Source: an uncultured Clostridia bacterium
Lineage (GTDB): Bacteria; Bacillota; Clostridia; TANB77; CAG-508
Direction of reading: 5' to 3'
Length of the DNA: 10,624 nucleotides
Assembly (NCBI GenBank): GCA_934183045.1
Contig: CAKPRW010000053.1
Span: forward strand, 1 to 10,624
Made by a program: the position numbers and the translations under genes. Positions 7,193 through 10,624 of this stretch are shown here, piece after piece. Each line of letters begins with the position of its first letter. Positions within the stretch are counted from its first letter, which is position 1. The notes below the pieces were generated by a model. That model ran no database searches. It saw nothing but the letters and a program-made list of their open reading frames with translations, and had not been told where the DNA came from.

Positions 7193-8141
7193 TTTCTAAC
7201 CTCCTAATAAAATTTATTGTATTTTCCAATGTTTCTACACTGTTTATGTTTAGTATATTTATTTGTTTATCTGTATTCATTCTTTTAACAAATCCAGATA
7301 ATGTTTTTCCTGGTCCTATTTCTATAAAAGTATCCACTCCCATTTCTAGCATTGTCTCAAGCCCTTTCGAAAATCTAACTGGGCTTATTATGTGTTTTGC
7401 CAAGATTTCTTTTATATTATCTTTTTGTGTATAAACTGTACCATCTATATTTTTTATAACTTTATTTTTAAATTGATGTATCTCCAATTTTTTTAGTTCT
7501 TCCCTCAATTTATTTGATGCTTCTATAAGCTTTTCTGTATGAAATGGTCCGGAAGTTTTTAATATTCTAACTTTTTTAGCTCCTAATTGTTTTGCAATAG
7601 TTTCTGCCTCTTCAACACCTGATTTATTACCTGAAACAACTATCTGTCCCGTACAATTAAAATTAACTGGTACTACAAAATTTTCTTCATTATTACATGC
7701 TTTTTCACAAACTTCTTCTACTTGTTGTTCTTCCATTCCAAGAATAGCAGCCATTGCCCATTCACCACTAGGAACTAAATTTTGCATGTACTCTCCTCTT
7801 TTTTCTACTATTTTAACTCCGTCTTCAAAACTAATTGCAGAACTATTTATTAATGCTGTATATTCTCCTAAGCTTAACCCACTTGCTACCTCGGCTTTAA
7901 TTTCATTTTTTTCTAATAATTTTAATATTGATAAACTCATAGTTAATATCGCTATTTGAGTATTTTGAGTTTTTCCTAATTCTTCTTCATTACCTTCAAA
8001 ACTTATTTTTGCAACATCAATCCCAGTAATTTCTTTTACTTTTTTATATGTTTCTTTCACTAAATCATATTTTTCATATAAGTCTTTTCCCATTCCAACA
8101 CATTGTGCTCCTTGACCTGGGAATAAATATCCTATTTTCAT
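7185..8141 (-). CDS. fabD: Malonyl-CoA:ACP transacylase FabD
   Basis: FabD moves malonyl from CoA to ACP, supplying the extender unit. I start at ATG 8141 (318 residues, MKIGYLFPGQGAQ). The upstream in-frame TTG at 8153 abuts the AAGGA at 8158-8154, leaving no spacing. From the ATG the spacing is 12 bases, slightly long. Key residues with this start are the oxyanion-loop GQGAQ (9-13), nucleophile S91 in GLSLGEYTAL, R115 in EKRGEYMQ and H201 in TSGPFHT. The residue before the nucleophile is Leu instead of the common His (GHSLG); I recall this variant in Clostridia. The gene begins one base after the birA stop (TAA-T-ATG) and overlaps fabG by eight bases. Confidence 0.95.
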   Translation of the reverse strand: MKIGYLFPGQGAQCVGMGKDLYEKYDLVKETYKKVKEITGIDVAKISFEGNEEELGKTQNTQIAILTMSLSILKLLEKNEIKAEVASGLSLGEYTALINSSAISFEDGVKIVEKRGEYMQNLVPSGEWAMAAILGMEEQQVEEVCEKACNNEENFVVPVNFNCTGQIVVSGNKSGVEEAETIAKQLGAKKVRILKTSGPFHTEKLIEASNKLREELKKLEIHQFKNKVIKNIDGTVYTQKDNIKEILAKHIISPVRFSKGLETMLEMGVDTFIEIGPGKTLSGFVKRMNTDKQINILNINSVETLENTINFIRRLENE

Positions 8142-8142
8142 A

Positions 8143-8722
8143 TTACTTACCAATCCTTTTTATAATTTTTTCTTCATATTCGTTACAAAACTCTGCAATT
8201 ATTTTCTTAGAATCTACATTAATGCCAAATTCTTTTTTTATAGAAGATGCTATATCTTTTATATTTTCGTTAAACACCATCTGATTTGTGTTTATTCCAA
8301 TTCCTATAACTATATATTTTACTTTGGTGTTATTTAATCTAGTTTCTGAAAGTATTCCGCCTATCTTTTTATTGTTATATACAATATCATTTGGATATTT
8401 GATTTGTAACTCTATGCCATATATATTTTTTAATACTGTTATCATTGTTTCTGCAATTTCTAATGTCATTCCTTCTAATCTTTGAATTTCACAATTAGCT
8501 TCTATTACAAATGAAAAAGCAACGCTGTTTTGATCTTCTGTATACCATTTTCTACCATGGGTTCCGTTTTCCTTTTGTTTGATTTTCCGCTATGATAACA
8601 CTTCCGTCTTTTATGTTATTATTTTCTATTTTTCTCCACATTTCTGTTTGGGTAGAATCTATTGTTTTATAATAATAGATCTTTCTAGCTAAAAATTTTG
8701 TATCTAAATTTTCTAATTGCAT
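8143..8722 (-). CDS. birA: Biotin--[acetyl-CoA carboxylase] ligase, catalytic domain only, with a +1 frameshift
   Basis: Biotin-protein ligase that adenylates biotin and attaches it to AccB. Frame 1 opens at ATG 8722, one base after the synthetase stop, and reads MQLENLDTKFLARKIYYYKT, then IDSTQTEMW and VIIAENQTKGK. It then meets CGG and, four codons on, a TAG at 8554-8552. One base over, the frame continues THGRKWY, KYPNDIVYNNKKIGGIL and VIGIGINTN to a TAA at 8143. Joined with one base skipped, it gives about 192 residues with the biotinyl-AMP loop KGKGTHGRKW (family: GRGRxGR). There is no N-terminal helix-turn-helix, so it is not an autoregulator. The protein stops where the C-terminal SH3-like domain would normally begin, so it is unusually short. 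Either it is a functional frameshifted gene or a recent pseudogene. Confidence 0.82.
8563..8572 (-). other. Putative +1 frameshift site in birA (GGA AAA C GGA)
   Basis: The frame reads GGA AAA CGG AAC CCA TGG TAG on the minus strand. Skipping the C of CGG gives GGA AAA GGA ACC CAT GGT AGA, i.e. G-K-G-T-H-G-R, which restores the conserved biotinyl-AMP loop. The in-frame CGG is at 8566-8564. The type of shift and the local sequence match the accA site at 1450-1459. Confidence 0.5.
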
Positions 8723-8723
8723 T

Positions 8724-10448
8724 TTATAGTTTTATTCCTTCTTTTAAAATTTCGTCTAAGTTGTTTTGTCTTTTTATTTTATTTGTAGTAGTTTTTATTA
8801 ACGGTTCTTGTGTTAATATAATTCCTCTTATTGCTTTGTACTTAGGCATTTGATTATTTATTTCTTTTATTTTAGCATTTAATATTTCATATATTTTTTT
8901 CTCATCATTTACATTGTATAATTCTTTCATTAGTTCTTTATTGTATACAATTTTAGCAAAAATTTTTATGTCATTTTCATCTTTTAATATTGGTTTTCCA
9001 AATATAAATGATTCATCCACTCCATCTATGCTATTTATTAAATTTTCTATTTCCTCTGGAAATATGTTTTTTCCATTTTTTAATACTATTACGCTCTTCT
9101 TTCGACCGCATATAAATATGTAACCACTCTCATCTATGGTTGCTAAATCTCCTGTATAAAACCATCCATCTTTGATTGCTCTTTTAGTATCTTCTTTGTT
9201 TTTATAATATTCAAGCATAACGCTTGGTCCTTTAACAGTCAGTTCTCCCATTCCATTTTCATCACAATCTGCTAGCCTTACATCTACACTTGGAACGGCT
9301 TTTCCAATCGATCCTACTTTGTTATATTTATCAGTACCCACTGCCACTACAGGTGATGTCTCTGTCAGTCCATATCCTTGTACTAAGTTAATCCCTAACT
9401 TTCTATATTTATCTTCTATTTCTGGATTTAAACTTGCGGCTCCACTTATCAATAGTTTAATATTACCACCTAGCATATTATGTATTTTGGAAAACGCCTT
9501 CTTCTTTTCTTCCATCGTCTTATTTTTATATAATTCTTCTTTTTTCAGCAATTCATCTAACTCGTTGTCTTTTTCAATTTCTTTTCTAACAATTTTAAAT
9601 ATTCTTTCATAAATAGCTGGTACTGAAGCCATAAATGTTACTTTATACTCATTCATGTTTTCTATGATATGTCTTATTCCATCACAAAACACAGTTTGTG
9701 CACCTTTATATAACGCAAATAAGAATCCAACTGTACATTCAAATACATGATGTATTGGCAAAAATGATAAAAATACATCATCTGAATTAATATTTAATAT
9801 TGAAGCAATGTCCATTAAATTGGAACATATATTATTGTGTGATAATGCTACTATTTTAGATTGTGATGTTGTTCCTGAAGTAAATAACATTATGCTCATC
9901 TCATTCTTATTAATTTTAGCTTCTGTAAATTTTTTATTGCCAAAGCTTATTAGTTGTTTTCCATGATCTATTAATTTTGATTGTGAATATATTTCTTCTT
10001 TGTTGCTTTTTAAATCCATTGATATTAAATATTTTAACTTTCCAATATTTTCTTTTTTTATATTTTTTAAACTTTCTTCATATTTCTTAGAATAGAAAAT
10101 CGCCTCCACTTCTGAACGTTCTATTAGATTTTTTAATTCATTTTCTGGTAATGCTTTATCTAATGGAACCACTATACCTGTACCACATACAATAGACAAA
10201 TATGCTATTTCCCATTCATATCTATTTTCGCCGATTACTGCTATTCTTTTGCCTTTTAACCCCATATCTATTAGTGATGTTCCCAATGCATCAACCATTT
10301 CTTTTACTTCTTTATGGGTAATTTCTTTATATTTATTTTTCTCAATTTTTATTTTATATGCTATTTTATCTGCATACACTTTTCCTGATTTATTAAGCAT
10401 ATCTTTTAAATCAGTTATTTCTATATAGTCATATAATCTCTCACTCAT
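8724..10448 (-). CDS. AMP-forming long-chain fatty acyl-CoA (or acyl-ACP) synthetase
   Basis: A 574-residue member of the ANL adenylate-forming superfamily, activating a carboxylic acid as acyl-AMP before transfer to a thiol. The motifs are in order: phosphate loop FTSGTTSQSKIVALSH (189-204), PIHHVFE (231-237), YGLTETSP (359-366), GWFYTGD (428-434), the hinge GRKKSVIVLKNGKNIFPEEIE (448-468) and the C-terminal catalytic-lysine motif TTTNKIKR with K557. The overall pattern is closest to FadD15-like long-chain acyl-CoA synthetases. The phosphate loop differs from the common TSGTTGxPKGV. There is no signal peptide or clear membrane segment. The start is ATG 10448, with GAGGAG six bases upstream. 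It heads the operon, directly after the promoter, and its stop is one base from birA. The substrate, and whether the acceptor is CoA or ACP, cannot be read from sequence. The location favours ACP or recycling of fatty acids. Confidence 0.88.
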   Translation of the reverse strand: MSERLYDYIEITDLKDMLNKSGKVYADKIAYKIKIEKNKYKEITHKEVKEMVDALGTSLIDMGLKGKRIAVIGENRYEWEIAYLSIVCGTGIVVPLDKALPENELKNLIERSEVEAIFYSKKYEESLKNIKKENIGKLKYLISMDLKSNKEEIYSQSKLIDHGKQLISFGNKKFTEAKINKNEMSIMLFTSGTTSQSKIVALSHNNICSNLMDIASILNINSDDVFLSFLPIHHVFECTVGFLFALYKGAQTVFCDGIRHIIENMNEYKVTFMASVPAIYERIFKIVRKEIEKDNELDELLKKEELYKNKTMEEKKKAFSKIHNMLGGNIKLLISGAASLNPEIEDKYRKLGINLVQGYGLTETSPVVAVGTDKYNKVGSIGKAVPSVDVRLADCDENGMGELTVKGPSVMLEYYKNKEDTKRAIKDGWFYTGDLATIDESGYIFICGRKKSVIVLKNGKNIFPEEIENLINSIDGVDESFIFGKPILKDENDIKIFAKIVYNKELMKELYNVNDEKKIYEILNAKIKEINNQMPKYKAIRGIILTQEPLIKTTTNKIKRQNNLDEILKEGIKL

Positions 10449-10469
10449 ATTTTTCTCCTCATATGTTTT

Positions 10470-10499
10470 TATATATGATTTATATCACATATCTTTCAA
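10470..10499 (-). promoter_or_regulatory. Likely sigma-A promoter of the fatty-acid operon
   Basis: On the minus strand TTGAAA (10499-10494) is followed after 18 bases by TATATA (10475-10470), giving a predicted start about 15 bases before the first ATG. An alternative in the same stretch is an extended -10, TGATATAAA (10487-10479), without a good -35. Either would transcribe the whole operon, since I see no internal terminator. Confidence 0.5.
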
Positions 10500-10509
10500 A
10501 AATTGTTTG

Positions 10510-10525
10510 TACTGATAGGTCAGTA
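10510..10525. promoter_or_regulatory. TetR-type operator-like palindrome upstream of the operon
   Basis: TACTGATAGGTCAGTA has perfect six-base half-sites (TACTGA/TCAGTA) around TAGG. On the minus strand it lies 10 bases upstream of the -35 element. On the plus strand it abuts a TATAAA (10524-10529) preceded by a TTGTTT (10503-10508), so it could also control a divergent promoter. ACTGACC...TCAGT half-sites are typical of TetR-family operators, many of which govern lipid genes. The regulator is not in the window. Confidence 0.45.
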
Positions 10526-10534
10526 TAAAAGATA

Positions 10535-10600
10535 ATGGAGATCAAAGCAAAAGGCGATCCGAGGGCGATCAAGGGGACGCGCCCCTCGATCGTCCTTTAA
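10535..10600. other. GC-rich hairpin island with a 21-codon open frame
   Basis: Positions 10551-10598 are about 65% G+C, against a strongly AT-rich background. Two structures compete. One is a stem of 10567-10576 (GATCAAGGGG) with 10582-10591 (CCCCTCGATC), complete on the minus-strand RNA if one G-U pair is allowed. The other is a larger imperfect pairing of 10549-10566 with 10581-10598. On the minus strand a T-rich CCTTTTGCTTTG follows, so it might terminate a gene beyond the right edge. On the plus strand an ATG at 10535, five bases after a TATAAA, opens a 21-residue frame (MEIKAKGDPRAIKGTRPSIV then L) with no ribosome binding site. Which, if any, is real is unclear. Confidence 0.35.
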
Positions 10601-10624
10601 TAAAATTAGAAATTCAAATTGCAA

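Noticed and set aside
7123..7434. 103-codon plus-strand frame across the fabD-fabG junction
   Set aside because: Hydrophobic antisense shadow without initiation signals; both minus-strand genes are clear.
1450..8572. Simple reassignment of CGG to another amino acid
   Set aside because: Reassignment would not fix the frame: at both sites the original frame hits a stop within nine codons and the conserved protein continues one base over. A four-base reading or a skipped base is needed.
1..10624. TTGCAA at both window ends as a sign of circularity
   Set aside because: A six-base match is expected by chance in AT-rich DNA, and the gene content is chromosomal.

Overview
The window is strongly AT-rich and almost fully coding on the minus strand. 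It carries a type II (bacterial) fatty-acid synthesis operon of the kind found in low-GC Firmicutes (Bacillota), most like Clostridia. The evidence is the gene order fabD-fabG-fabF-accB-fabZ-accC-accD-accA, strong AGGAGG-type ribosome binding sites, heavy use of AGA for arginine, and a four-subunit acetyl-CoA carboxylase. I cannot name a species.

Layout in transcription order (right to left). At 10449-10624 there is a short control region: a TetR-like palindrome, a sigma-A-like promoter, and a GC-rich hairpin island quite unlike its surroundings. Then follow an AMP-forming fatty acyl-CoA/acyl-ACP synthetase (10448-8724), a minimal biotin-protein ligase birA (8722-8143), fabD (8141-7185), fabG (7192-6458), fabF (6377-5136), accB (5123-4680), fabZ (4656-4234), accC (4200-2860), accD (2716-1880), accA (1822-1009) and fabI (953-180). 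A hairpin terminator lies at 123-167. The first codons of a divergently unrelated gene, probably dgkA (diacylglycerol/undecaprenol kinase), run off the left edge on the same strand.

How the genes work together: AccA, AccB, AccC and AccD make malonyl-CoA. BirA attaches biotin to AccB. FabD moves malonyl to acyl carrier protein (ACP). FabF elongates the chain, and FabG, FabZ and FabI reduce, dehydrate and reduce it again. The synthetase at the head probably activates free fatty acids. ACP (acpP) and FabH are absent and must be encoded elsewhere.

Most notable observation: two genes, accA and birA, are each interrupted by one extra base, and both interruptions are in the same context (GGR-MAA-C-GGA). 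Reading all eleven genes, the only in-frame CGG codons I find are these two, at the frameshift points. Both downstream halves are intact and well conserved. This suggests +1 ribosomal frameshifting at CGG, possibly an unassigned or starved codon in this lineage. Matching sequencing errors or two real mutations remain possible.
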